Source: Timaviella obliquedivisa GSE-PSE-MK23-08B (lineage in GTDB: Bacteria > Cyanobacteriota > Cyanobacteriia > Elainellales > Elainellaceae). From it: DNA of 64,000 nt. The notes beneath the pieces were generated by a model that saw nothing but the letters and a program-made list of their open reading frames with translations, was not told the DNA's origin and ran no database searches. The stretch lies in contig JAHHII010000001.1 in assembly GCA_019358855.1 (NCBI GenBank), positions 186,001 through 250,000 on the forward strand, written 5' to 3'. Below, piece by piece: positions 26,415-34,352 of the stretch. Both the position numbers and the translations under genes were made by a program. Each line of letters starts with the position of its first letter. Position 1 is the stretch's first letter.

Positions 26415-27992
26415 ATGGATAGGAGAGATTTGATTGCTAGAGGTTACTTTCCTAGAGAACTCCCTCCACCATTTAAAACCAGCTCACTTGCTCACTTTGT
26501 AGTCTCTAACATTTCCTTACAACTAACTTCTAGAACTAATTCAAAACTTTACATACATAGCCATGTAAGATATGGCTCTTTGAGAAGAAAGTTAAGCATT
26601 CCAAATCCAGCTTTTTTTGTACAGATAGCCAAAGTTATAGATAATAATTGGAATGACATTAAATTAATAACTCAAAAATCTAATTTCTCGAAGAGCAAAC
26701 CTGTCCACACACCACATCCAAAGCGTAATCGCTCAATTTCACCTTTACTTGATTTTCCTGATCTTCCTAAGGAAAGAGCTAAGAATAGAGCAATTGGTCG
26801 ATATGCTTTACAGACAGATATTTCACAGTTTTATCAGTCTATTTATACGCATAGTATTCCTTGGGCTATACACGGAAAAGAAATTGCAAAAAGCCAAAGA
26901 AATGATCCCTCTTTACTTGGAAATCAACTCGATAAATTAGTTCGTAATAGCCAAGATAGTCAGACGATAGGTATTCCTATTAGCCCTGACACGTCGCTAA
27001 TTATCGCTGAATTAATACTTTGTACTTTAGATTTAGAGCTAGAAAGACGAATTTCAAGCTCATGTTTACATCCATATAGAGGTTTTCGCTACAGCGACGA
27101 TTATGAATTTGTTTTTCTAACTCGTTCAGAAGCAGAGACAGCTTTAAGCCATCTTCAGAAGATTTTGTCAGCTTTTGAACTAACTCTTAACCCTAACAAA
27201 ACTAGAATTGTCGAGTTACCCTGCTCTTTGGACGCTACTTGGGTTTTAGAATTATCTGATTATAAGTTTAGCAATAGTAAGCTTGCTCAAATGCAGGATA
27301 TTATTCGCTATTTTGATCGCGCTTTTCAAATTTCTAAGGAGTTTCCTCAAGAGCCAGTGCTTAAGTATGCGATTGCAAGAATTGAAAATTTTCATGAACT
27401 TCATCAGGATAATTGGTCATTGCTCGAAAGTTTGCTATTGCAGTCAGTAACAATTGAATCAAGTACTTTACGCGATGCCTTATCAATATTTCAGAATAGT
27501 CAAATTAAAAATTACCCAGTTGACCTAGACTCACTCGAAAAAAATCTTAATCTGCAAGTTCTTCAACATGCTCCGCTCGGACATAGCAGTGAAGTGGCTT
27601 GGGCTATATGGTCAATAATTGTATTCAAACTGTCTATCTACGAAGAAGCCAGTCAAGCAATTTCTGACATGGAGGATTCTATTGTTGCAATTTTAGCGTT
27701 GGATGCACAACAGCGAGGGAGAATCCCAAAAGGGTTAGTTACCAGGCAATGGGAACAGTTTTTAACAGAAGACGAGCTTTATGGAAATCAATGGCTTTTT
27801 TCATACGAAGCAAATCGACAAGGATATCTATCTACTGGGTATGATCACGTCTCCAGAGATCCTTGGTTTTCCCAATTAAAGCAAGGCAAAGTTACGTTTT
27901 ACGACAGGGCAACACCACTCTTTATTCCGCCTGGAGAAACTAGTGGTCCGTCTGGTGAGATTGAGGCATTCGGTATAAATTCTAAAAGGTAA
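26415..27992 (+). CDS. reverse transcriptase of the Abi / Unknown-Group (defence-associated) class
   Basis: 525-residue RNA-directed DNA polymerase. Palm motifs are clear: motif A QTDISQFYQSIYTHSIPWAIHGK (Asp 135), motif B GIPISPDTSLIIAE (183-199), motif C RYSDDYEF (YSDD, 226-229), motif D LNPNKTR. The YTHSIPWA and GIPIxPDTS forms are characteristic of the Abi-like/UG reverse transcriptases linked to phage defence, not of group II introns or retrons. Residues ~300-500 are predicted helical and lack a known enzymatic domain, like the alpha-helical repeat tail of that class; no maturase or integrase is present. The gene is AT-rich relative to neighbours. An MntA/HepT pair follows within 100 bases. 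I cannot assign a DRT/UG number. Confidence 0.9.
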   Translation: MDRRDLIARGYFPRELPPPFKTSSLAHFVVSNISLQLTSRTNSKLYIHSHVRYGSLRRKLSIPNPAFFVQIAKVIDNNWNDIKLITQKSNFSKSKPVHTPHPKRNRSISPLLDFPDLPKERAKNRAIGRYALQTDISQFYQSIYTHSIPWAIHGKEIAKSQRNDPSLLGNQLDKLVRNSQDSQTIGIPISPDTSLIIAELILCTLDLELERRISSSCLHPYRGFRYSDDYEFVFLTRSEAETALSHLQKILSAFELTLNPNKTRIVELPCSLDATWVLELSDYKFSNSKLAQMQDIIRYFDRAFQISKEFPQEPVLKYAIARIENFHELHQDNWSLLESLLLQSVTIESSTLRDALSIFQNSQIKNYPVDLDSLEKNLNLQVLQHAPLGHSSEVAWAIWSIIVFKLSIYEEASQAISDMEDSIVAILALDAQQRGRIPKGLVTRQWEQFLTEDELYGNQWLFSYEANRQGYLSTGYDHVSRDPWFSQLKQGKVTFYDRATPLFIPPGETSGPSGEIEAFGINSKR

Positions 27993-28030
27993 TTGGTTCG
28001 ACGTGGCGATGAGATTTATGAATCTTAGGC

Positions 28031-28068
28031 GCGATCGCCACTCAAAACAGATAAGCATGGAAAGATTG
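28031..28068. repeat. 38-bp direct repeat, left copy
   Basis: Starts with the HIP1 octamer and continues CCACTCAAAACAGATAAGC...; matches 28795-28832 at 35 of 38 positions. The two copies are 764 bases apart and bracket the mntA-hepT pair. Confidence 0.85.
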
Positions 28069-28088
28069 TCATGAAGTGAGGAGGCTAA

Positions 28089-28400
28089 ATGAAAACCGCG
28101 ATCGCCTTACCAATTGATCAAATTGAGAAATTCTGTCAACACTGGCAAATTATAGAACTCTCCCTCTTTGGTTCTGTCTTGCGGGACGACTTTCATGCAG
28201 ACAGCGATATCGATTTCCTCGTTGCCTTTGCTCCTACAGCCAACTGGGGTCTGCTTGATCACGCCCAAATGCAGGAAGAACTCGAAATCCTGCTAGGCAG
28301 ACCCGTTGATTTAATCAGTAAACGGGCGATCGAGCGCAGTTCCAATTGGATTCGTCGTCAAGCAATTCTCTCTACCGCCCAACCTATCTATGTCGAATAG
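28089..28400 (+). CDS. mntA: MntA-type nucleotidyltransferase antitoxin
   Basis: A 103-residue minimal nucleotidyltransferase with the signature FGSVLRDDFHADSDIDFLV (GSxxR...SDxD), intact for catalysis. Family knowledge: MntA neutralises the HEPN RNase HepT by AMPylating (oligo-adenylating) a tyrosine near its active site. The stop overlaps the start of the HEPN gene by 11 bases, the usual arrangement. Direct 38-bp repeats flank the pair. Confidence 0.93.
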   Translation: MKTAIALPIDQIEKFCQHWQIIELSLFGSVLRDDFHADSDIDFLVAFAPTANWGLLDHAQMQEELEILLGRPVDLISKRAIERSSNWIRRQAILSTAQPIYVE

Positions 28401-28743
28401 CCGCGATCGTGCTTCCTTACTCGACATTTCTAGAGCCGCTCAGAAAATCCTGCGATACAAGTCGGGCATGGATAAAGCAACATTCTTGAGCGATGACAAA
28501 ACCCAGTCTGCGATCGTGTTCCAACTTTTGATTATTGGTGAAGCGGTGAAACGCGTTTCCTCGGAACTGCGATCGCAATATCCAGAGATTCCTTGGTCAC
28601 TCATTGCCAGAATGCGAGACAACTTGATTCATCGATATGATGACATCGACCTAGATGAAGTTTGGAAAACCTCAGAGGAAGACATTCCAACACTGCTGAC
28701 TGCTTTAGAACCTCTACTAACACAGGAAGAATTGACCGAATAG
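28390..28743 (+). CDS. hepT: HepT-type HEPN RNase toxin
   Basis: A 117-residue helical HEPN-domain protein. The catalytic Rx4-6H motif is present as RDNLIHRYDDID, with the tyrosine directly after the His that is the AMPylation target in MntA/HepT systems. The N-terminal helix SLLDISRAAQKILRYKSG is typical (family members begin DILxAxxxIxxY). Expected to cut RNA when freed from MntA, giving abortive protection or plasmid-style maintenance. Confidence 0.92.
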   Translation: MSNSRDRASLLDISRAAQKILRYKSGMDKATFLSDDKTQSAIVFQLLIIGEAVKRVSSELRSQYPEIPWSLIARMRDNLIHRYDDIDLDEVWKTSEEDIPTLLTALEPLLTQEELTE

Positions 28744-28794
28744 CAGAGCGATCGCCTTGTTCCTTACAAAGCAAGGATTCACTCGTTAGCTCAT

Positions 28795-28832
28795 GCGATC
28801 GCCACTCAAAACACATAATCATGGAAGGATTG
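28795..28832. repeat. 38-bp direct repeat, right copy
   Basis: Near-identical to 28031-28068 (three mismatches). It begins 51 bases after the hepT stop; outside the 38 bases the similarity stops. Confidence 0.85.
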
Positions 28833-28942
28833 GGGCGATCGCTCTTGAAACCAGAGCTTTTGAAGTCGTTGACGAGACTCTTGCGGCTACCTTGCCTTCA
28901 GCTAGGATATGATCAAGTAACTTCTGATCAGGAGTCTTTACT

Positions 28943-29320
28943 ATGGCAGCAACACCCAACCAGAATCTAGAGATCATTCGGACAGAACGCGGATTGACGA
29001 TCGCAAATACACGCATCAGTATCTACAACGTCATGGATTTTCTGAAGGCTCAGTATCCACCCAAGCTCATTCGGGAGCGCTTCAATCTCACCGATGCCCA
29101 GATTAATGCCGCCTTGGCTTACATTGAGGTGAATCGCACTCAAGTAGAAGCTGAATATCAAGAAGCCCTACGCACTAGAGAAGAGATTCATCAGTATTGG
29201 GAAGAACGAAACCGTGAACACTTTGCTCAACTCATGACAAAACCGCACAAACCAGAGCAAGAGGCGCTCTGGGCAAAACTTGAGGAACAGAAGGCGGGGC
29301 GTGTTTCAATAAAAGCATGA
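28943..29320 (+). CDS. DUF433 domain protein, probable antitoxin
   Basis: 125 residues with the DUF433 HTH-like domain in the first 70 (IANTRISIYNVMDFL, PKLIRERFNLTDAQINAALAYIE), followed by a charged helical extension. DUF433 proteins are usually encoded right before a DUF5615 PIN-like protein and behave as antitoxins in that pairing. Here the stop codon overlaps the start of the partner by four bases (ATGA). No direct functional evidence beyond family and context. Confidence 0.85.
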   Translation: MAATPNQNLEIIRTERGLTIANTRISIYNVMDFLKAQYPPKLIRERFNLTDAQINAALAYIEVNRTQVEAEYQEALRTREEIHQYWEERNREHFAQLMTKPHKPEQEALWAKLEEQKAGRVSIKA

Positions 29321-29709
29321 ATTTTCTGGTTGACTACAATCTAGATGGTTACGCTGCTGTCTTATTTGGCATCTTGATGCAACGCGGTTGGCTTGAGTTT
29401 TTTCCCATCCAGTTCGTTACTTTTAGAGACGTTGGACTACCGATGGATATTGACGATCGCGCGGTCTGGAATTACGCTCAAGCAAATCAAATGATGATTC
29501 TCACCGCAAACCGCAACATGAAGGGCGAGGATTCCTTAGAGCAAGTGATGCGTGAAGAAAATGGCTCGGCTTCGTTTCCCATCATTACAGTTGCAGATCT
29601 GACTCGTCTTGACGAGACGGAATATCGAGAACGATGTGTTGACCGTCTTGTTGAAATCGTGCTGGAACTTGAGAATTATATGGGGGTCGGTCGGCTTTTC
29701 ATTCCATAG
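29317..29709 (+). CDS. DUF5615 PIN-like protein, probable toxin
   Basis: 130 residues of the DUF5615/Mut7-C-like PIN fold: N-terminal FLVDYNLDG with an acidic residue where PIN nucleases bind metal, MDIDDRAVWNYAQ, and MILTANRNMKGEDSL. Translation is probably coupled to the upstream DUF433 gene. An RNase role is inferred from the fold; residues after ADLTRLD are less typical. Confidence 0.8.
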   Translation: MNFLVDYNLDGYAAVLFGILMQRGWLEFFPIQFVTFRDVGLPMDIDDRAVWNYAQANQMMILTANRNMKGEDSLEQVMREENGSASFPIITVADLTRLDETEYRERCVDRLVEIVLELENYMGVGRLFIP

Positions 29710-29844
29710 ATGATCAACAACTGAAATCTTTAGTGAGGCAAGCAGTTTCAACCAAAGTCAGCGAGTTTTACTGAATAGCCAAGCGATCGCCTTTCACAAA
29801 CCGTTGTACCGTAAATGTAAGGATTCTCTTACTTCAACATCTCC

Positions 29845-30696
29845 ATGCCTCCAGCCATTACTCTCCAAAATGTCCACAAGGTCTATAACGACAGAGTTGT
29901 TGTGAATGATCTGACGCTGACGATCGCCCCCGGAGAAGTTTTTGGTCTGTTAGGGCCCAACGGAGCAGGCAAATCTACCACTATTCGGATGTTGACGACT
30001 TTGACGCAGCCGACTCAAGGCGAAATTGTCGTAGCAGGCTATGACGTGGTGCGGCAACCTTATGGAGTTAAGCAACAGATTGGAGTCGTGTTGCAACAGA
30101 CCAGCGTTGATCTGGATCTGACCGTTTGGGAAAATATGGAATTCCACGGGCGAATGCATCATTTGCCTAATCCCTATCGGCAAAAGGAAATCGATCGCTG
30201 GCTCGACTATGTAGAACTAGGCGATCGCCGCAAAGATTTGGTCAAAACTCTTTCTGGCGGCATGAAACGTCGTCTCCAAATAGCTAGAGCGCTTCTGCAT
30301 CGTCCTAAAATCTTGTTTCTTGATGAACCAACAGTCGGGCTTGATCCGCAAACTCGTCGCCGCCTGTGGGAAATTATTCGCGGCTTAAACCAGCAGGGTA
30401 TGACGATTTTACTAACGACGCATTACATGGAAGAAGTGGAGTATTTGTGCGATCGCATTGGTATTTTAGATGACGGTACTCTTATTGAAATAGGCACGCT
30501 CGATCAACTCCGCAGTAAGCACGGTGAGGGATTGGTGATGAAGCAAGAGGGCGATCGCTGGCAGTACCAATTTTTCCCAACGCTGCTTGAGGCAAAAACT
30601 CATCTAGAAGAGCAACCTGACAAAACGGGCATGATGATTCGTCCTTCTAATTTAGAAGACATTTTTGTAGAGTTGACTGGGCGAAACTTAGATTAG
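29845..30696 (+). CDS. ABC transporter ATP-binding protein, ABC-2/drug-export type
   Basis: 283-residue cytoplasmic ATPase. Walker A GPNGAGKST, Q-loop region VVLQQTSVD, signature LSGGMKRRLQIARALLH, Walker B KILFLDEPTVGLDP and the H-loop TTHYMEE are all intact. The C-terminal extension of about 65 residues matches DrrA/CcmA-like exporters. No ABC-2 permease gene is next to it, which is unusual; the partner must be elsewhere. scpB follows on the same strand after about 58 bases. Confidence 0.9.
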   Translation: MPPAITLQNVHKVYNDRVVVNDLTLTIAPGEVFGLLGPNGAGKSTTIRMLTTLTQPTQGEIVVAGYDVVRQPYGVKQQIGVVLQQTSVDLDLTVWENMEFHGRMHHLPNPYRQKEIDRWLDYVELGDRRKDLVKTLSGGMKRRLQIARALLHRPKILFLDEPTVGLDPQTRRRLWEIIRGLNQQGMTILLTTHYMEEVEYLCDRIGILDDGTLIEIGTLDQLRSKHGEGLVMKQEGDRWQYQFFPTLLEAKTHLEEQPDKTGMMIRPSNLEDIFVELTGRNLD

Positions 30697-30754
30697 GCAG
30701 AAAGTTCGCTATACTCTCTAGTCATTCTTGTTGTACGCGCTCCAGTTACCCTCA

Positions 30755-31354
30755 ATGTCATCGCTTGCTAGTCAAATTGAAGCCATTCTTTATCTCAAAG
30801 CACAGCCTCTGCCGATTCCCAAAATCGCTGAGTACGCGCGATCGGATCGAGATGCTGTAGAAGCAGGTTTGATTGAACTGATGGCGAGTTATGCCGAGCG
30901 GGACAGTGCGTTGGAAGTGGTGGAAACTTCGGAAGGCTACTGTTTACAGCTTCGGGAGTCGTTTCATAGTTTGGTGCAGACGTTGATTCCGGTGGATTTG
31001 GGAGTGGGCGCATTGCGAACGTTGGCGGCGATCGCTCTCACAGGTTCTATGAGCCAAACTGATTTGATTGAGTTACGGGGATCAGGGGCTTATGATCACG
31101 TGAAAGAGTTGGTCGAGCTAGGGTTTGTTCGCAAGAAACGGCAGACAGAAGGGCGATCGTATTGGCTCCAAGTATCAGATAAGTTTTACCAATATTTTCA
31201 AGTAGATAAGCTGCCTCAGCCCTCTAAGCTACCTGTCGGCAACTCGCCTCAATCTCAGTCGCTTCAGCCGGATGAAGCTCAGATGGAGCTTGAGATTATG
31301 GAATCATCTGACGAAGTTTTAGATGAATCAGGAGATGCGTTGGACGAGAATTGA
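30755..31354 (+). CDS. scpB: SMC-ScpA-ScpB complex subunit ScpB
   Basis: Winged-helix kleisin-associated subunit of condensin needed for chromosome compaction and segregation. Seen: IEAILYLKAQPLPIPKIAEY and the second winged helix TLAAIALTGSMSQTDLIELRGSGAYDHVKELVELGFVRKK. A Ser/Glu/Asp-rich C-terminal tail is probably disordered. ATG at 30755 (199 residues) is preferred over an upstream TTG. It converges with the phosphatase gene (11 bases between). Confidence 0.92.
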   Translation: MSSLASQIEAILYLKAQPLPIPKIAEYARSDRDAVEAGLIELMASYAERDSALEVVETSEGYCLQLRESFHSLVQTLIPVDLGVGALRTLAAIALTGSMSQTDLIELRGSGAYDHVKELVELGFVRKKRQTEGRSYWLQVSDKFYQYFQVDKLPQPSKLPVGNSPQSQSLQPDEAQMELEIMESSDEVLDESGDALDEN

Positions 31355-31365
31355 AGAGCGCTCCG

Positions 31366-32262
31366 TTACGTTATCAGCACAGCTTCTTGGAGACGCGATC
31401 GCAACTTCTCAACATAGTGAGGCCATCCCACCACAATAGACTGCTGATGTGCCAGGGTTTTAGCGTCAATGCTATCGGGGGTAAACTTCAACGGATTGCC
31501 CTCCAAATCACAGCAAACCAAGCCCGCTGCCTGCGCCAAGGCTAATGGGCCCACCGTATCCCAAAGCTTGACTCGCCCGTTGAGGTAAACATACAGTCCC
31601 GCGTGTCCTCGAATCACCTGCAAAACCTTCAACCCAAAGCTGCCCATACTATCAAACTGCGCTTCTGGGATGACCTGGTTAATAGCGGCACCATATCGAG
31701 ATTGATCTTTATAGCCAATCAGCATCGGACAGCAGGTGTTGGAGAGGTCAGGGCGAGTGGGAATCAGGGGTACGGGAGGGGAATCGCCTTCTAGCTGAAA
31801 TAGTCCTATTTCTTGACCGCCATAAACTAATTGATCGAATGCTGGCGCATAGACCCAACCCGCAGTTGGCATATGGGCTTCTAGTGTACCGACCATCACC
31901 GAGTAATGGGGCTTGCCATGGATAAAATCATCTGTGCCATCGATCGGGTCAATAAACCATAGACGACGGTTGCTTTCATGGCTGTTTTCTTGAGAAAAAC
32001 AAAACTGCTGCCAGGACTGATCGTTTTCTTCGCTAATCACCCCATCTTGCCAAAATAACTGGTTTAGCCCAGTTGTCAGTTGCATGTCTAAAGCGCGATC
32101 GACGTTAGTCACGTAATCATTTAGCCCTTTTTCGTAGACCTGGAATTTCTCAGTCGCCATTTGCAACGCCTGTTGACCGCACTGGCGCATCAACAGACCA
32201 ATCACTTGGAGTTCGTGGGGAGAGAGGGAGGGCATGGCAGATTTAGAGATTCGCTTGGACAC
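31366..32262 (-). CDS. inositol monophosphatase-family phosphatase (CysQ-like)
   Basis: 298-residue Mg2+-dependent, lithium-sensitive-type phosphatase. Metal-binding motifs are present: the first-site acidic residues EENDQ, the signature DPIDGTDDFIHGKPHYSVMVG and the C-terminal WDTVGPLALAQAAG. In cyanobacteria this type usually acts on 3'-phosphoadenosine 5'-phosphate or sugar phosphates; substrate cannot be fixed from sequence. Confidence 0.88.
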   Translation of the reverse strand: MSKRISKSAMPSLSPHELQVIGLLMRQCGQQALQMATEKFQVYEKGLNDYVTNVDRALDMQLTTGLNQLFWQDGVISEENDQSWQQFCFSQENSHESNRRLWFIDPIDGTDDFIHGKPHYSVMVGTLEAHMPTAGWVYAPAFDQLVYGGQEIGLFQLEGDSPPVPLIPTRPDLSNTCCPMLIGYKDQSRYGAAINQVIPEAQFDSMGSFGLKVLQVIRGHAGLYVYLNGRVKLWDTVGPLALAQAAGLVCCDLEGNPLKFTPDSIDAKTLAHQQSIVVGWPHYVEKLRSRLQEAVLIT

Positions 32263-32408
32263 ATTCTAGGATGGCACGGGCGATCGCTTCTGCCATTAGT
32301 TTTGTATATTTAAGGCTTAATGTTTAAGACTCGATATTTAGGGACAGACAACAACGCCGGATCTTCAGCGCCCTTAATATCAGCGCCCGTAATAAATTAA
32401 CTGCGAAG

Positions 32409-32435
32409 AAAAAAACCTCCTGGTTTACCAGGAGG
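32409..32435 (-). terminator. intrinsic terminator (minus strand)
   Basis: CCTCCTGG (32416-32423) pairs with CCAGGAGG (32428-32435) around a 4-base loop; on the minus strand it is followed by TTTTTTT (complement of 32409-32415). A strong Rho-independent terminator by shape. Confidence 0.85.
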
Positions 32436-32489
32436 CTGCAATCAGGATGCATCTACCGCTCTCTTAATGCAGCAGAGTGGAGAGAGCTT
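32409..32489 (-). ncRNA. candidate small RNA with intrinsic terminator
   Basis: On the minus strand, a possible -10 hexamer TAAACT (32501-32496) is followed by a 7-bp stem GCTCTCT/AGAGAGC (32487-32481 with 32464-32458), a TGCA...TGCA element, and a perfect 8-bp hairpin CCTCCTGG-TAAA-CCAGGAGG ending in seven T. No minus-strand gene lies upstream within 1.8 kb that this terminator could serve, which suggests an ~80-base independent transcript. The -35 region is weak. Not matched to Yfr1 or Yfr2 motifs by eye. Confidence 0.45.
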
Positions 32490-32563
32490 CGGGAAAGTTT
32501 AGAAAAGAAAATCTGAAAAATCTCTACGATAATGACGGCAGATCTTTCAAATGCAGAACCGCC

Positions 32564-32911
32564 ATGACGCTAATTTTCCACATTACCCCACGATCGCAAT
32601 GGGAGTCTGCCCAAGCGATCGGCAGTTATCGGGGCGACACGCTGGATACTGAAGGGTTTATTCATTGCTCGAAGCTGGAGCAAGTGGTACGGGTGGCGAA
32701 TTGGTGTTATGCAGGGCAGACGGGTTTGGTATTGCTGAGTATTGCGATCGCCCGTTTGCAAGCCCAACTTCGCTACGAAACTGTCGATGGCGAAGAGTTT
32801 CCTCATCTTTACGGAGCGTTAAACCTGGATGCAGTCGTTCAGGTGATAAACTTTGAGCCAGATCCAGCAGGATTTGCATTGCCCCCAGAACTCGTGAAGG
32901 AAGACCGATGA
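32564..32911 (+). CDS. DUF952 domain protein
   Basis: 115-residue DUF952 protein (structurally related to ADP-ribosyltransferase-like folds; function unknown). Seen: LIFHITPRSQWESAQAIGSY, DTLDTEGFIHCSKLEQV (typical TEGFIHCS) and FPHLYGALNLDAVVQV. The ATG at 32564 is chosen; the frame's earlier part lacks conservation. The stop overlaps the start of the solute-binding protein gene by four bases (ATGA), implying translational coupling. Confidence 0.88.
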   Translation: MTLIFHITPRSQWESAQAIGSYRGDTLDTEGFIHCSKLEQVVRVANWCYAGQTGLVLLSIAIARLQAQLRYETVDGEEFPHLYGALNLDAVVQVINFEPDPAGFALPPELVKEDR

Positions 32912-34170
32912 TCAGTGGATTAAAGCAATGGCTGATGGGAATCTGCTGGGTCTGCTGCTTAGTTTTTCTCACCGCCTGTCAACCTGCTGTCACGTCTACT
33001 AGCGGCATTGTTCACCTCACTCTGTGGCAGGGCGTTAACCCACCGCCTAACCGAGATATTCTGCAAAAGCTGGTGGAGAAGTTTAATCAACGCCATCCTG
33101 ATATTCAGGTTGAGTCGCTGTATGTGGGGCAGGGTGATCAGCAAATGCCCAAAATTTTGGCGGCAGTGGTAGGCAATGCGCCGCCCAATCTTCTATGGTT
33201 TGCGCCGACGATCACAGGACAGTTGGTTGAGCTAGATGCCATTAAACCCTTAGAAGAATGGTTAGCGACGACTCAGGTTAAAGATCAGATTGACCCAGTT
33301 CTGTTTGAAACTATGCAATGGGAAGAGCGAACTTGGTCGGTGCCGTTTGGGGTTAATAACGTTGGGATTTTTTACCGTCCTAGTTTATTTAAAGCGGCAG
33401 GAGTGACTCAATTACCCCAGACCTGGGAAGAATTGCGGCAAGTTGCCCGCCAACTGACGATCGCCAATCAACAGCACGGCATGATCCTCCCGCTGGGCAA
33501 AGGCGAATGGACGGTGTTTACCTGGCTGCCGTTTATGTGGAGTGGCGGCGGTGAATTGATGAGTGAGGGATCTGTCCAGATTTCTAATCCTGGGGCGATC
33601 GCTGCCCTTCAGCTTTGGCAAGACTTGCTGACCGATGGGTCTGCCGTTCTTTCTCAGCCAGAACGGGGCTACGAGCTAGATGATTTTTTGGCTGGCAAAG
33701 TTGCCATGCAGCTTACAGGGCCTTGGACGCTGGGGCAACTGCAAGCTACTGATGTTGACTACGCGGTTATGCCGATTCCTGCCGATGCCCGACCTGCCAC
33801 TAGCATTGGCGGCGAAAACTTATTTGTGTTCAAAACTACGCCCGCCGAAGAACAAGCGTCTCTGGTGTTTGCAGAGTATGTGCTCAGTGAGGAATTTCAA
33901 ACTGAATGGGCGATCGGCACAGGCTATTTGCCGGTTAACCTGAATGCCCGAAAAAGCGCAGCCTACCGAGAGTTTGCCCAACAGCAGCCAGCGGTAGACG
34001 TGTTTTTGAAACAGGCAGAATTTGGGCGATCGCGTCCCATTTTCCCTGGCTACAGTCGCATTTCAGAAAATTTAGGACGGGCGATCGAAGCCGTGTTGTT
34101 GCAAAAAAATACGCCCGAAGCCGCCCTCCAAACCTCCCAAAAGCGCCTGGAGCTAAGCCTAACACCTTGA
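32908..34170 (+). CDS. ABC transporter extracellular solute-binding lipoprotein (family 1, sugar type)
   Basis: 420 residues with a lipoprotein signal peptide: hydrophobic WLMGICWVCCLVFLTAC with lipobox LTAC, so it is anchored outside the plasma membrane. The mature part is a family-1 (UgpB/MalE-like) periplasmic binding protein: LTLWQGVNPPPN, WFAPTITGQLVEL, VPFGVNNVGIFYRPSLFKAAG, GKVAMQLTGPWTLG. It probably binds a sugar or glycerol-phosphate compound. No permease or ATPase is adjacent. Element copy 2 begins 34 bases after the stop. Confidence 0.9.
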   Translation: MISGLKQWLMGICWVCCLVFLTACQPAVTSTSGIVHLTLWQGVNPPPNRDILQKLVEKFNQRHPDIQVESLYVGQGDQQMPKILAAVVGNAPPNLLWFAPTITGQLVELDAIKPLEEWLATTQVKDQIDPVLFETMQWEERTWSVPFGVNNVGIFYRPSLFKAAGVTQLPQTWEELRQVARQLTIANQQHGMILPLGKGEWTVFTWLPFMWSGGGELMSEGSVQISNPGAIAALQLWQDLLTDGSAVLSQPERGYELDDFLAGKVAMQLTGPWTLGQLQATDVDYAVMPIPADARPATSIGGENLFVFKTTPAEEQASLVFAEYVLSEEFQTEWAIGTGYLPVNLNARKSAAYREFAQQQPAVDVFLKQAEFGRSRPIFPGYSRISENLGRAIEAVLLQKNTPEAALQTSQKRLELSLTP

Positions 34171-34203
34171 TGATCGGCGAAGAGGCAGAATTAGAACCCC
34201 TAA

Positions 34204-34352
34204 GAGGATGTCTGAAAAGTTGAGATTACTAGCCGATCTGCCCTAAATCCCCCAAAATGGGGGATTTCCGAACCAATTCTGCTTCAAAGTCCCCCAAAAT
34301 GGGGGATTTAGGGGGCGAGTGTAAGAATTTTTGATGCTTCTCAGACATCCTT
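34204..34352. mobile_element. 149-bp non-autonomous palindromic element (MITE-like), copy 2
   Basis: Terminal repeats GAGGATGTCTGAAAAGT and AAGGATGTCTGAGAAGC (complement of the right end) match at 14 of 17 positions and belong to the same family as copy 1. TAA flanks both sides (34201-34203, 34353-34355). The core CCCTAAATCCCCCA...TGGGGGATTTAGGG palindrome is shared. Its right end forms the last base of the TolC-like gene's stop codon. Confidence 0.85.

Noticed and set aside
26099-28030. Absence of the HIP1 octamer as proof that the reverse transcriptase was recently acquired
   Set aside because: A HIP1-free stretch of similar or greater length exists around the TolC-like gene (about 34670-37050), so absence alone is weak evidence; AT-richness and context carry the argument.
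29845-31354. ABC ATPase and ScpB considered as a functional unit
   Set aside because: They are co-directional and close, but ScpB acts in chromosome condensation and no family link to ABC-2 export is known; the adjacency is probably incidental.
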